This document shows positions 7,315-15,536 of a stretch of DNA of 64,000 bases, piece by piece. The notes beneath the pieces were generated by a model. It did not search any database. It had not been told where the DNA came from and was given only the letters and a program-made list of their open reading frames with translations. The translations under genes were made by a program, and so were the position numbers. How positions within the stretch are numbered: position 1 is the stretch's first letter; each line of letters begins with the position of its first letter. Origin of the DNA: an uncultured Eubacteriales bacterium (GTDB lineage Bacteria; Bacillota; Clostridia; Oscillospirales; Oscillospiraceae); NCBI GenBank assembly GCA_902492005.1, contig CABUJV010000004.1, positions 38,630-102,629 of the forward strand, written 5' to 3'.

Positions 7315-8088
7315 CTATTCCATGCTGGCGGGTAGATTGCCGGAAAAATCCCAAGTGATATACGTTCGGGAACCCACCAGGCAGACGTGCTCGTAAGAAA
7401 TGGGGAGCCCGGTGTTCAACGCGTAGCCGATATCCTCGGAAAGGATCAACGCGGACCCAATCGCGATATTAAACCGCTTGGCTTCCTCTGGCGCAGCGTT
7501 GTAAGCGGTGATCGTTTTGGAAATGCGCCCAATCTTGGTATTGGGCTGTGCGTTGAGCAGTTCATAGGCGGAGTGATGTCGGTACGCGCTCTCCTCCATC
7601 ACACAGGTACACAGAGGACTGACAAAATAGTAGTCGCTGATGCTGACCAGGGTCTCGTTGGCATAGCACCATTTTTCGAGGTAGATTACTTCGTCGCCCA
7701 CTTTTAATTGGAGCGCCTTGGCCACCTTCTCCGTGGCCGGGATGAAGTCCATAGTGTTGATCTTGCAGGCGGGTGTGAACCCTGCAGCCTTCGCCTCTTC
7801 ATTGTAATAGTGGGTCGCGTAAAGTGAATCGACCTTTGCGCGCGGCGCAGCCACAAATACCCCCCGGTTTTTCTCCTTGAAAAGATGTCCGGAGGTGACC
7901 AGCTCCGACACCGCCTGACGCACCGTAGTGCGGCTCAGTCCGTATATTTCACACAGCTCCGCCTCGGTGGGAAGCTTGTCATTGGTCTGGAGCGCTCCGG
8001 ATTTCAACTCGGCGAGGATGATCTGCTTGAGCTGGAAATATAAGGGAATTGGTGAGTTTTTATCTACAGTGTGATTGGAAAACGCCAT
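7315..8088 (-). CDS. GntR-family transcriptional regulator (HutC/FarR type, UTRA domain)
   Basis: The 257-residue protein starts at the ATG at 8088, with GGAGGT at proper spacing; an ATG five codons earlier overlaps that site. Residues about 10-75 are a winged helix of the GntR type (PLYFQLKQIILAELKSG, LPTEAELCEIYGLSRTTVRQ, GHLFKEKNRGVFV). The rest is a UTRA ligand-binding domain (VIYLEKWCYAN, ALILSEDIGYALNTGLPISYEH). HutC/FarR members bind TGTA-N2-TACA-like operators and respond to a pathway metabolite. Motifs of that form lie at three promoter regions in the adjacent catabolic cluster, so this is the likely local regulator. The effector is unknown. Confidence 0.9.
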   Translation of the reverse strand: MAFSNHTVDKNSPIPLYFQLKQIILAELKSGALQTNDKLPTEAELCEIYGLSRTTVRQAVSELVTSGHLFKEKNRGVFVAAPRAKVDSLYATHYYNEEAKAAGFTPACKINTMDFIPATEKVAKALQLKVGDEVIYLEKWCYANETLVSISDYYFVSPLCTCVMEESAYRHHSAYELLNAQPNTKIGRISKTITAYNAAPEEAKRFNIAIGSALILSEDIGYALNTGLPISYEHVCLVGSRTYITWDFSGNLPASME

Positions 8089-8103
8089 AAATCTGACCTC
8101 CAA

Positions 8104-8330
8104 GCTGTATGCGGGCGCTCCTTTGCCACACCTACACCACCACGGGCGGGCCGGGACCCTTTTAATACTTTAATAGATGTATGTCACTTTGTCATTTTGA
8201 TATTATACTATAAATCGAAAAATATCAAGTGCCATTTGAACCAGGATAGGGTACTTATTCTCGTCTGCTTTACAAAAAATGGGAAGGCCCGGTTCAAACC
8301 GGGCTTTCCCATGCATGGCATGTGCGCGCA
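8104..8330. other. Intergenic region upstream of the GntR gene
   Basis: AT-rich DNA between two minus-strand genes. It contains a TATAAT on the minus strand (8207-8202) as a likely GntR promoter element, with a TTGATA at a short 15-base spacing. The terminator of the MaoC-like gene is also here. Confidence 0.45.
8281..8310 (-). terminator. Terminator of the MaoC-like gene
   Basis: A 12-bp stem with one G-U pair is followed on the minus strand by ATTTTTTG, a good intrinsic terminator about 20 bases after the stop codon. Confidence 0.85.
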
Positions 8331-8735
8331 TTAAAAAAATTTTAAGAAATGTTCGCAGGTCAGCACCATTTCTCCCCGCTGATTGGTCATCTCGCACCGG
8401 GCTTTTGTGCGCATCCGGTCCTCATCCTTTTCCACAATGGTGTAGACCGCGGTGACCGTATCGCCGTAATAGACCGGTTTCAGGAAACGAAGGTGGTCGT
8501 AGCCCAGCGATACCGCCCCTTTCTTGGCCGCCTGGCCGCTTACGGTGGAGGCCAGGGAGAACGTCAGGCAGCCATGTACGAGTCGCGTGCCAAAAGGAGT
8601 CGTTTTTGCGTATTCCTCATCGATATGAAGCGGATAAAAATCTCCGCTGATTCCGGCATAGAGGTAGGCATCTGTCTCCGTAAATGTTTTTGTGAACTGA
8701 AAGGTCTCACCCACTTGAAGCTTAATGCGGTTCAT
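8331..8735 (-). CDS. MaoC-like (R)-specific enoyl-CoA hydratase, hotdog fold
   Basis: The 134-residue protein starts at the ATG at 8735 with a GGGAAGT-like site upstream. The frame extends further, but that part contains the promoter. The diagnostic hydratase-2 motif is present (DAYLYAGISGDFYPLHIDEE; predicted catalytic Asp and His near residues 30-36), followed by VHGCLTFSLAS. Members hydrate trans-2-enoyl-CoA or catalyse related additions. It is divergent from the TRAP transporter operon. Its promoter carries the same upstream motif as the transporter promoter, so it probably belongs to the same pathway as a CoA-ester hydratase or dehydratase. Confidence 0.88.
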   Translation of the reverse strand: MNRIKLQVGETFQFTKTFTETDAYLYAGISGDFYPLHIDEEYAKTTPFGTRLVHGCLTFSLASTVSGQAAKKGAVSLGYDHLRFLKPVYYGDTVTAVYTIVEKDEDRMRTKARCEMTNQRGEMVLTCEHFLKFF

Positions 8736-8802
8736 TGTATTACACTTCCCTTTCCGCCACTGCGACCGTGGCAAGTTTGTATCTCCGAGGGTACTGATAT
8801 AC

Positions 8803-8831
8803 AGTATAGATAGATTAAATAAATTTGTCAA
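8803..8831 (-). promoter_or_regulatory. MaoC-like gene promoter
   Basis: On the minus strand, TTGACA (8831-8826) and TATACT (8808-8803) are separated by 17 bases. This is close to consensus, about 60 bases before the start codon. Confidence 0.8.
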
Positions 8832-8834
8832 TCC

Positions 8835-8848
8835 ATTATGTAACTACA
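8835..8848 (-). promoter_or_regulatory. Operator-like motif A
   Basis: On the minus strand this reads TGTAGTTACATAAT and ends 3 bases before the -35 box. It shares a T(G/A)TA(G/A)(C/T)TACAT pattern with motifs at 8989 and 12198 and resembles HutC-family GntR operators. Confidence 0.5.
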
Positions 8849-8988
8849 AAATAGTCTGGCACATTTGGGGCGATGTGCAATTTTTGGGTCAGTTTTTAGT
8901 TAAAATATAATTATATTTCGTTCATATTCGGATTTATTTAGCGTTTTCTACAATTAAATTACTTCCCGCCTTCCGACAATATTTACTA

Positions 8989-9002
8989 TATAACTACATA
9001 AT
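8989..9002 (+). promoter_or_regulatory. Operator-like motif B
   Basis: The sequence TATAACTACATAAT ends one base before the dctP -35 box, the same relative position as motif A. Placement directly upstream of -35 suggests activation or a flexible repression site. Confidence 0.5.
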
Positions 9003-9003
9003 A

Positions 9004-9032
9004 TTGACATTCTAACATTGATGTGTTATATT
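9004..9032 (+). promoter_or_regulatory. dctP operon promoter
   Basis: TTGACA (9004-9009) and TATATT (9027-9032) with a 17-base spacer. The start site would be near 9039, leaving a leader of about 60 bases. Confidence 0.8.
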
Positions 9033-9099
9033 AGGCGCAGATAAGAGAGTCGTTTTATGTCTGATGTTTCTTATCAAATTTTAGGAGGAGTGGTTTTAC

Positions 9100-10185
9100 A
9101 TGAAGAAAAAGATGTCTGTCCTGCTGTCCGTGATCCTCTGCCTGAGCCTGTTCGGCTGCAGCAACACATCCAGCAGATCCAGCGCTGAGCCCACTTCCGC
9201 TCTCGGCAGCGCCCCGCCCGCCGAGTCATCCGAACCGTCCGATGACAAGCTGATTATCCGGCTCGCATCCATCACCTCCGCAAACCCTGACGCGTATGAG
9301 TATCAGGCCGGCCTGCTGTTTCAGGAGAAGGTGGCGGAATACTCCAACGGGTCCATGGAGGTCCAGTATTATCCTGCCTCTCAGCTTGGAAACTCCCTAG
9401 AGATGCTGGAGGGCGTTTCCATGGGCACCATCGAGATGGGCATGTCCGTCGGTTTCGACGTCTATGCTAATCTGGATCCAATCTGTCAGGTGGTGGGAAT
9501 GCCCTTCCTGTTCAAAGACTATGATCATATGCGCGCCTTCCTGGAGGGCGACAGTGACGCCATCCAGGAGATCCGAAACAGTATGATTGAAAACATCGAT
9601 ACGCGGATCATGGGCTACTGCTACCGTCCCTTCCGCTCTGTCGTCAGCATGTCTAACGACATTTACGCTCCCTCCGATATGGCAGGCATGACCATCCGCA
9701 GCCCAGAGTCCAAGGCAAATATGCAGTGGATCGAGGACATGGGCGCCACACCGGTTACCATTTCCTGGTCTGAGCTGTACACCTCTTTGTCCACCGGCGC
9801 CGCTCAGGGCGCGGAGAACTCAATCACCGAATTCCATTCCGGGAACTTCCAAGACATCCTGACCAGCGCCTCCGAGACCAACCACATGGCGGTCACCTGC
9901 CTGCTGACCTGTAACAACAGCTGGTACGAATCCCTGACAGACGCGCAGCGTGAGGTAATGGACAAGGCCTCCGCCGATTTCAACCAATTCATGTGGGAAC
10001 AGTTCCAGGATGCCTCTGAGACTGCCTGGAAAGCCTTTGAGGAAGCTGGCGTCACGGTCATCCGCAACGACCAGATTGATACTGATGCGTTCCGCGAGGC
10101 TTCCGCCAGCGTCTACAAGGCCTTTGTGGACGCAGGTTACTTCACTGAGGATCTGTATCAGTCCATTTTGAATCTGGATTACTGA
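9100..10185 (+). CDS. dctP: TRAP transporter solute-binding lipoprotein, DctP family
   Basis: The 361-residue protein has a lipoprotein signal (MKKKMSVLL start, lipobox LFGC with the lipidated cysteine near residue 20) and a Ser/Pro-rich linker. The DctP fold follows, with the ligand-arginine region near MTIRSPESKANMQWIEDMGA and the ISWSELYTSLSTGAAQGAEN segment. It captures an extracellular carboxylate for the dctQM permease that follows. It begins the transporter operon with an AGGAGGAG ribosome binding site. Ligand identity is not readable, but co-localisation with CoA-transferase and 4-hydroxyacyl-CoA dehydratase genes points to a hydroxy- or amino-substituted carboxylic acid. Confidence 0.93.
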   Translation: MKKKMSVLLSVILCLSLFGCSNTSSRSSAEPTSALGSAPPAESSEPSDDKLIIRLASITSANPDAYEYQAGLLFQEKVAEYSNGSMEVQYYPASQLGNSLEMLEGVSMGTIEMGMSVGFDVYANLDPICQVVGMPFLFKDYDHMRAFLEGDSDAIQEIRNSMIENIDTRIMGYCYRPFRSVVSMSNDIYAPSDMAGMTIRSPESKANMQWIEDMGATPVTISWSELYTSLSTGAAQGAENSITEFHSGNFQDILTSASETNHMAVTCLLTCNNSWYESLTDAQREVMDKASADFNQFMWEQFQDASETAWKAFEEAGVTVIRNDQIDTDAFREASASVYKAFVDAGYFTEDLYQSILNLDY

Positions 10186-10232
10186 TTGCGGCGGCTCAGT
10201 CTTTTTTGCCCCGCAGAAGAAAGGCTTATGCT

Positions 10233-10829
10233 ATGTATAATAAAATTGACAACGCCATCAAAAAAGCGGCCGGTTTCCTGAGCAACCTGTCCGGTGCGCT
10301 CATGCTGGCCATTGTAGCATGTGTCACCGTGCAGATCGTGGTCCGCAATCTGCCTAAACTCATCCCGTCGCTGAAGTTCACCGCCCCATGGACAGAGGAG
10401 TTCGCCAAGTATCTGCTGATCTGGCTGACGTTCCTGGCTGCGCCCGTGGTTCTGCATCGGGGCGAGCACCTGATGGTGGACCTGTTCTACAGCAAGTTCC
10501 CCCCCAAAGTGCGCCAGTTTGTCCACCTGTTCAGCGATTTGTTTATTTTAGCGTTCTGCCTGTATCTGCTGGTGTTTGGCGTGCAGGTGTGCATGGACCC
10601 CAAGATTCAGCGTTTCCGCTCGCCCGCCTCGGGGATACCCCGGGTCTGGGTGTACGCGGCGCTCCCTGTGGGCGGGCTGCTGCTGGCCCTGTTTGACCTG
10701 GCCGACATCGTCAAAACGATTTTGATCATCCTCGGCAAACGGGAGGACACCACCGCCACCGGGTTGGTGGATGAGTCCGTCACTCTGGCCGAGCTGGATG
10801 AAAGGAAGAAGGGGGGGCGGCCCTCGTGA
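10233..10829 (+). CDS. dctQ: TRAP transporter small permease, DctQ family
   Basis: I chose the ATG at 10233 (AAAGG at 9 bases) over a frame opening nine codons earlier. The 198-residue protein has about four membrane segments: ALMLAIVACVTVQIVV, the YLLIWLTFLAAPVVLHRGEH helix, the LFILAFCLYLLVFGV helix and a segment near VYAALPVGGLLLALFDL. The WTEEFAKYLLIW motif is typical of DctQ. Its stop overlaps the start of dctM (GTGA), so the permease subunits are translationally coupled. Confidence 0.92.
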   Translation: MYNKIDNAIKKAAGFLSNLSGALMLAIVACVTVQIVVRNLPKLIPSLKFTAPWTEEFAKYLLIWLTFLAAPVVLHRGEHLMVDLFYSKFPPKVRQFVHLFSDLFILAFCLYLLVFGVQVCMDPKIQRFRSPASGIPRVWVYAALPVGGLLLALFDLADIVKTILIILGKREDTTATGLVDESVTLAELDERKKGGRPS

Positions 10830-12103
10830 TCGCATTGGCATGGGTCCTGTTCCTAGCGCTCATTCTAGTGGGAGTTCCTGTGGCCTTTGTCCTAGGCGGC
10901 TCTTCCGTCATGATGTTGCTCATCGACGGCACCAACACCAATATCTCCATTGCCCAAAAAATCGTCAACGGCCTGGATTCGTTCACCCTGCTCGCTATTC
11001 CCTTTTTCATGGTGGCCGGCAACCTGATGAATGAGACCAAAGTCGGCGACAAGATTTTCGATTTTGCCCATAAGCTGGTCTGCCATCTGCCCGGCGGTCT
11101 CGCGCAGGTCAACATCGTCACCTCCATGGTCATGGCGGGCATGTCCGGCACCGCCGTCAACGACATCTCCTCCGTCGGCCCCATTGAGGTGCGTGCCATG
11201 GAGAAGGTGGGCTTTGACCGGCCGTTTGCCGGTGCCATCACGGCCGCCTCGTCTGCGGTGGGCCCAATTATCCCTCCCAGCGTGCCGCTGGTGCTGATCG
11301 GCTCCATCATGGGCGTGTCCATCAACAAGATCCTGATTGGCGGAATCGTCCCAGGACTGACCGTGGTGCTTGGCCTGATGATCTACGTGGCCTATATCAG
11401 CAAAAAGCGCAACTACCCCAGGGACCCCAAAGTGTGCTGGAAGGAGCGTTTCCGCGCCTTTGTCAAGGCCATTCCAGCGCTGCTGATGCCCGTCATCCTC
11501 ATCGGCGGATTCCTCAACGGCTATATTACCCCCACCGAGTCCGCCTGCATGGCCACCCTGTACGCTATTTTTCTGGGCTTTATTTTCTACCGCAACATTT
11601 CCCTCAAGCAGTTTTGGCGGTGCATCAAGGAAACTGCGGTGCTGTGTTCCAGCACCATGTTCATCATCGCCTGCGCCTCCGTATTCGGCATGGTGATCAC
11701 GCAGCAGCAGCTTCCCCAGCGCGCTGCGTCGGCGCTGCTGTCGCTGTCCAGCAACTATTACGTCGTCATCCTGATGATGATGCTGATCATCCTTGTACTG
11801 GGCATGCTGCTGGAGACCACCGCCATTATGATCATTATGACGCCAATCCTCATGGTCATTTGCAACAAGATCGGCATGGATCTGGTCCAATTCGCCGTGC
11901 TGGAGGCCCTGGTGGTCACTGTTGGCCTGTACACACCCCCCGTTGGCGTGGGGATGTTCCTCACCTGTAAGGTCTGTCATATCAAAACCCAGAGCTTCCT
12001 AAAGGAAATCTGGGTCATGATCGGCGTGCTGCTGATCGCCGCCCTGCTGGTGGCGGTATTCCCGCCGTTGGTCACTGCGCTGCCAAACTTGATATTTGGT
12101 TAG
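10826..12103 (+). CDS. dctM: TRAP transporter large permease, DctM family
   Basis: The 425-residue protein starts with GTG overlapping the dctQ stop by four bases. It has the alternating hydrophobic segments of the DctM/SiaM 12-helix permease, including the conserved AGNLMNETKVGDKIFDFA region, the GMSGTAVNDISSVGPIEVRAM loop and PIIPPSVPLVLIG. It uses an ion gradient (normally sodium) to import the DctP-bound substrate. A long imperfect hairpin lies in the gap that follows before the acyl-CoA dehydrogenase gene, so the transporter may be its own transcript or the head of the whole operon. Confidence 0.94.
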   Translation: MIALAWVLFLALILVGVPVAFVLGGSSVMMLLIDGTNTNISIAQKIVNGLDSFTLLAIPFFMVAGNLMNETKVGDKIFDFAHKLVCHLPGGLAQVNIVTSMVMAGMSGTAVNDISSVGPIEVRAMEKVGFDRPFAGAITAASSAVGPIIPPSVPLVLIGSIMGVSINKILIGGIVPGLTVVLGLMIYVAYISKKRNYPRDPKVCWKERFRAFVKAIPALLMPVILIGGFLNGYITPTESACMATLYAIFLGFIFYRNISLKQFWRCIKETAVLCSSTMFIIACASVFGMVITQQQLPQRAASALLSLSSNYYVVILMMMLIILVLGMLLETTAIMIIMTPILMVICNKIGMDLVQFAVLEALVVTVGLYTPPVGVGMFLTCKVCHIKTQSFLKEIWVMIGVLLIAALLVAVFPPLVTALPNLIFG

Positions 12104-12260
12104 TCCGGCTGCGGGCCGGATGCGGGGAGAAAGCCCTCCTTTGTCACCCGCTTCTGGCCCGCGGGAAGCCGCAATTGCAATTATTTTTGTCTTATATTGT
12201 AATTACATCATGAAGTTTTGACCAAATCGCTATTGATGTCTTTGAAAGGATGGGATATGC
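12104..12260. other. Gap with imperfect hairpin and operator-like motif before the CoA-enzyme operon
   Basis: A GC-rich imperfect inverted repeat (about 12106-12171, without a T run) is followed by AT-rich DNA with motif C and a TTGACC that could be a -35 box. No good -10 box is seen. Confidence 0.4.
12198..12211 (+). promoter_or_regulatory. Operator-like motif C
   Basis: TGTAATTACATCAT includes a perfect 10-bp palindrome (TGTAATTACA) and lies 6 bases before a TTGACC -35-like box. It matches the pattern of motifs A and B. Confidence 0.5.
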
Positions 12261-13406
12261 ATGAGTGTGCTCTATACAGAGGAACAGCTCGAGTTCAAAA
12301 AACTAATGGCTGATTTCATGCGCAAAGAAGTCGAGCCATATAAGAACAAGTGGGATGAGGAGGGACATTTCCCCCTGGAAACCTATAAGAAGGCGTTTGA
12401 GCTGGGTCTGCACACGCTGGAGATTCCGGAGGAGTTGGGAGGCGCTGGTCTGGACCACACTACGATGGCGATGATCTATGAGGAAGCGGGCTATTGGGAT
12501 GCCGGATTTGGCATGACGCTGCTGACCTCCACGGTCCAGCCCCTGAAGGCCGCGGTGATGTACGGTACCCGGGAACAGCAGCAGATGGTGGCCGACATTA
12601 TTATGAACGGCGGGTTCGGCTGTTGGGCCCTCACCGAGGCGAACAGCGGCTCCGACGCCTCCGCCCTCCTCACCTCATACCGGCGCGAGGGAGACGAGTA
12701 CGTCATCAACGGTACCAAATGCTTTGCCACGCTGGGCGCCTACGCCAACATCTACATGGTATTTGCCACCAGGGATAAGGCATTAGGAAAGGACGGAGTC
12801 AGTGCCTTCATCGTGCCTGGCGGTCTGCCTGGCATCACCGTGGACAAGAGTGAAAACAAAATGGGCATGCGCTTGTCCAACACGGCCAGCGTGGCCTTTA
12901 ATGACGTGCGCATCCCCGTCGGCAACCTGCTGGGCGTGGAGGGCAAGGGAATGCACGTGGCCCTGGGGACGCTGAACCTGGGGCGCCTGGAGGTCGCCGC
13001 CCTAGCCACAGGCATCACCCGCCGCGCACTGGAGGAATCCGTTCAATACGCCAAAGTAAGGAAGGTATTTGGCAAGGCAATCATTGACCATCAGATGGTT
13101 ACGGCGATGCTGGCAGACATGGCTGTCACGCTGGAGGCCAGCCGCGCTCTGGTTCAGAAGGGCATGCGCGCGTTTGAGGTCAACGACCCCAATATACGGG
13201 TGATTGCCTCCGCCGCCAAGCTCTATGCCTGCGACGGCTGTGTCAAGGCGTCGCAGGACGCCATTCAGGTCCTGGGCGGTTACGGCTACAGCAAGGAATA
13301 TTCGGTGGAAAAGCTCTACCGGGATTCCAAGATCCTTCAAATTCTGGAGGGCACCCAGCAAATTCAAAAAATTGTAATTGGCCGCGAACTGAGCAAACGC
13401 TACTGA
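12261..13406 (+). CDS. Acyl-CoA dehydrogenase (first paralogue)
   Basis: The 381-residue protein covers the full acyl-CoA dehydrogenase fold: N-terminal helices, the FAD/substrate middle domain (CWALTEANSGSDAS; NGTKCFATLGAYAN) and the C-terminal domain with QVLGGYGYSKEYSVEKLYRD and the ILEGTQQIQK segment. That segment carries the predicted catalytic Glu near residue 364. It oxidises an acyl-CoA to the 2-enoyl form, or runs in reverse as a reductase when coupled to electron-transferring flavoprotein; no etfAB lies in the window. It heads the CoA-ester gene set and differs clearly from the paralogue at 17387, so the two probably act on different intermediates. Confidence 0.93.
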   Translation: MSVLYTEEQLEFKKLMADFMRKEVEPYKNKWDEEGHFPLETYKKAFELGLHTLEIPEELGGAGLDHTTMAMIYEEAGYWDAGFGMTLLTSTVQPLKAAVMYGTREQQQMVADIIMNGGFGCWALTEANSGSDASALLTSYRREGDEYVINGTKCFATLGAYANIYMVFATRDKALGKDGVSAFIVPGGLPGITVDKSENKMGMRLSNTASVAFNDVRIPVGNLLGVEGKGMHVALGTLNLGRLEVAALATGITRRALEESVQYAKVRKVFGKAIIDHQMVTAMLADMAVTLEASRALVQKGMRAFEVNDPNIRVIASAAKLYACDGCVKASQDAIQVLGGYGYSKEYSVEKLYRDSKILQILEGTQQIQKIVIGRELSKRY

Positions 13407-13444
13407 GCAGCGGCGCGCTTCGGGAAGAAAGGGGAACATACCCA

Positions 13445-14227
13445 ATGGAGTACAGCACGATACAATATGAGAAAACCGGCGGCGTCGGCGTGATCACCAT
13501 CAACCGCCCCAAAGTGCTCAATGCCTTGAATGTTCAAGTAATCCGGGAGCTATCCGACGTGTTTCGTGTGATGGATGAAGACTGTCAAGTACACTGCGTG
13601 GTGGTCATAGGTGCCGGTCGTGCCTTCATCGCCGGCGCCGATGTCAGCGATGAGATCGACAACGACGTGCGCCAGGAGCATCAGTTCCTCCGCTCCGGAC
13701 ATGAGCTGATGAACCAGATCGAAAGGTTCCGGACTCCTGTTATCGCCGCCATCAACGGATATGCTTTGGGCGGTGGCTTGGAGCTGGCCATGGCTTGCGA
13801 CGTGCGCATCGCGTCAGAAAAGGCGAAGATGGGCCTGCCGGAGATCAACCTCGCCTCCATCCCCGCCTTGGGCGGAACCCACCGGCTGTCTATGCTGGTG
13901 GGTCTAGCCCGGGCTAAGGAGATGGTTTTCAGCGGCCGCCATATCACCGCCTCGGAGGCATATTCCTATGGTCTGGTTCAGCAGGTGGTCCCGCCGGAGA
14001 AACTGATGGACACCGTCATGGCCATGGCGGACAAGATTGCGGCCCGGGCGCCGCTGACGGTGGAATACGGAAAAATAGCGCTTAACGCCGGATATTGGTC
14101 TGACTCGAAGCTAAGCTCGGAGATGGAAATGGGCCTGCGGTGCCAGCTCCAGGACACACAGGACCGGAAGGAAGCCTATCGGGCGTTTTTGGAGAAGCGG
14201 GAACCGGCCCCCTTCACTGGAAGGTAG
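13445..14227 (+). CDS. Enoyl-CoA hydratase/isomerase (crotonase family)
   Basis: The 260-residue crotonase-fold protein has the oxyanion-hole segments GRAFIAGADVSDE and INGYALGGGLELAMACD. Two glutamates sit at the usual hydratase positions (GLELAM, and GLPEINLASIPALGGTHRL), consistent with hydration of a 2-enoyl-CoA. The C-terminal end (AYRAFLEKREPAPFTGR) matches the family. It lies 38 bases after the dehydrogenase and just before the CoA-transferase. Isomerase or carnitinyl-CoA-dehydratase-like activity cannot be excluded. Confidence 0.93.
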   Translation: MEYSTIQYEKTGGVGVITINRPKVLNALNVQVIRELSDVFRVMDEDCQVHCVVVIGAGRAFIAGADVSDEIDNDVRQEHQFLRSGHELMNQIERFRTPVIAAINGYALGGGLELAMACDVRIASEKAKMGLPEINLASIPALGGTHRLSMLVGLARAKEMVFSGRHITASEAYSYGLVQQVVPPEKLMDTVMAMADKIAARAPLTVEYGKIALNAGYWSDSKLSSEMEMGLRCQLQDTQDRKEAYRAFLEKREPAPFTGR

Positions 14228-14252
14228 TCTGGAGATCATGGAGGTAAACATT

Positions 14253-15470
14253 ATGAAACCCCTGGATGGCATTAAGGTTATTGACCTGTCCCAGTTTGCC
14301 GCCGCCCCCGCAGTGGGGCGCATTATGGGCGAGTGGGGCGCTCAGGTCATTAAAGTCGAGACCGCCATTGGCGACGGAAACCGCCGGAACGGCGCGATGT
14401 GTAAGATACCAATTTTGGGAGACGACGAAAATCCCTGCTTTGATACTACCAGCATGTTCAAAAAGTTTACCAGCATCAATTTGAAAACCTCCGAAGGCCG
14501 GGCCATTCTTGACCGGATGCTGGAGACGGCAGATGTTATGATCCTCAACTTCCGGGAGGCCAGCGCCAGACACATCGGCGTGGATTGGGAGACCATCCAC
14601 GCAAAATATCCCCGCATCATCTATGTGCGCTCCACCGGTTTCGGAGACGAGGGCCCCATGAAGGACGTGGGTGGCTTCGACATCACCGCCTACGGTGCCC
14701 GGGGCGGCATCACGGGCAGCCTGGCCCAAGCCGGCGGCGAGCCAATTAATCCCATCCCGTCCTACGGGGATTTCCAGCAGGCCATGGGCCTGTGCGCTGC
14801 CACACTGGCAGCGCTGATCGGCCGGGAAAAGACTGGCGTAGGCGACCGGGTGGTGGGTAACCTGTATGCGACGGCCCTGTTCATGGCCAACTGGGCGATC
14901 ATGGGCACCGAGGGCGGTAATCACTATCCCAACCTGCGCAGGGAGGCGCCTACCCCGACTTCTAACACCTACCGCACCAGTGACGGAATGTGGATCCAGC
15001 TGTGCGGCCCCACCTATGACTGGTTCTATAACCGGCTGATGAAGCTGATTGGCCGGGAGGACCTGGTGGACGATCCCCGTTACTGCGATTGGGGCAAGCT
15101 CCAGGCGGAGAACCGCACCGGCGAGGTGGTGGCCATCATCGAAGAAGGGCTTGCCAAGCGCACAGCAGACGAGTGGCTGGAACTGTTCCAGGCGGACGAC
15201 TTTCCCTGTGAGAAGCTGTTCTCTTTCGAAGACGTACTGAACGATGAACAGGCCTGGGCCTGCCACGCTCTACGGAAGGTCCGTTATCCCAGCGGGAACT
15301 ACCATACCCAGGTATCCCTCCCCATGCGGCTGGACAGCGTCGGCCTGCCTGAATTTGAAGGCCATACATCCCGGCGCATTGGCGCGGACACCCGGGAGGT
15401 GCTGCTCGATTACGGTTATACCCAGGATGAGATCGACCGGTGGGCGCACGATGGCGTTGTCATTGTTTAA
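14253..15470 (+). CDS. Class III CoA-transferase (CaiB/BaiF family)
   Basis: I chose the ATG at 14253, with GGAGGT upstream; another ATG at 14238 overlaps that site. The 405-residue protein has the family start LDGIKVIDLSQFAAAPAVGR.MGEWGAQVIKVE, the GFGDEGPMKDVGGFD segment, and the predicted catalytic aspartate in SYGDFQQAMGLCAA. It moves CoA from a donor thioester to an acid, so it is the likely activation step for the imported carboxylate. Relatives act on carnitine/gamma-butyrobetaine, bile acids, formate/oxalate and phenyl-substituted acids. The substrate here is open. Confidence 0.93.
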   Translation: MKPLDGIKVIDLSQFAAAPAVGRIMGEWGAQVIKVETAIGDGNRRNGAMCKIPILGDDENPCFDTTSMFKKFTSINLKTSEGRAILDRMLETADVMILNFREASARHIGVDWETIHAKYPRIIYVRSTGFGDEGPMKDVGGFDITAYGARGGITGSLAQAGGEPINPIPSYGDFQQAMGLCAATLAALIGREKTGVGDRVVGNLYATALFMANWAIMGTEGGNHYPNLRREAPTPTSNTYRTSDGMWIQLCGPTYDWFYNRLMKLIGREDLVDDPRYCDWGKLQAENRTGEVVAIIEEGLAKRTADEWLELFQADDFPCEKLFSFEDVLNDEQAWACHALRKVRYPSGNYHTQVSLPMRLDSVGLPEFEGHTSRRIGADTREVLLDYGYTQDEIDRWAHDGVVIV

Positions 15471-15536
15471 CCAGCCGGAGCGTTGCAAAAAAAATCAGTG
15501 CCCTCCCAGGGCAAAAAATGAAAGGAACTTGACACC

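Larger units (their letters stand above)
8736..9099. other. Divergent control region between MaoC-like gene and dctP
   Basis: This AT-rich region of 364 bases holds two fully positioned promoters pointing outward and two related palindromic motifs, each just upstream of a -35 box. I see no gene in it. Confidence 0.75.
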
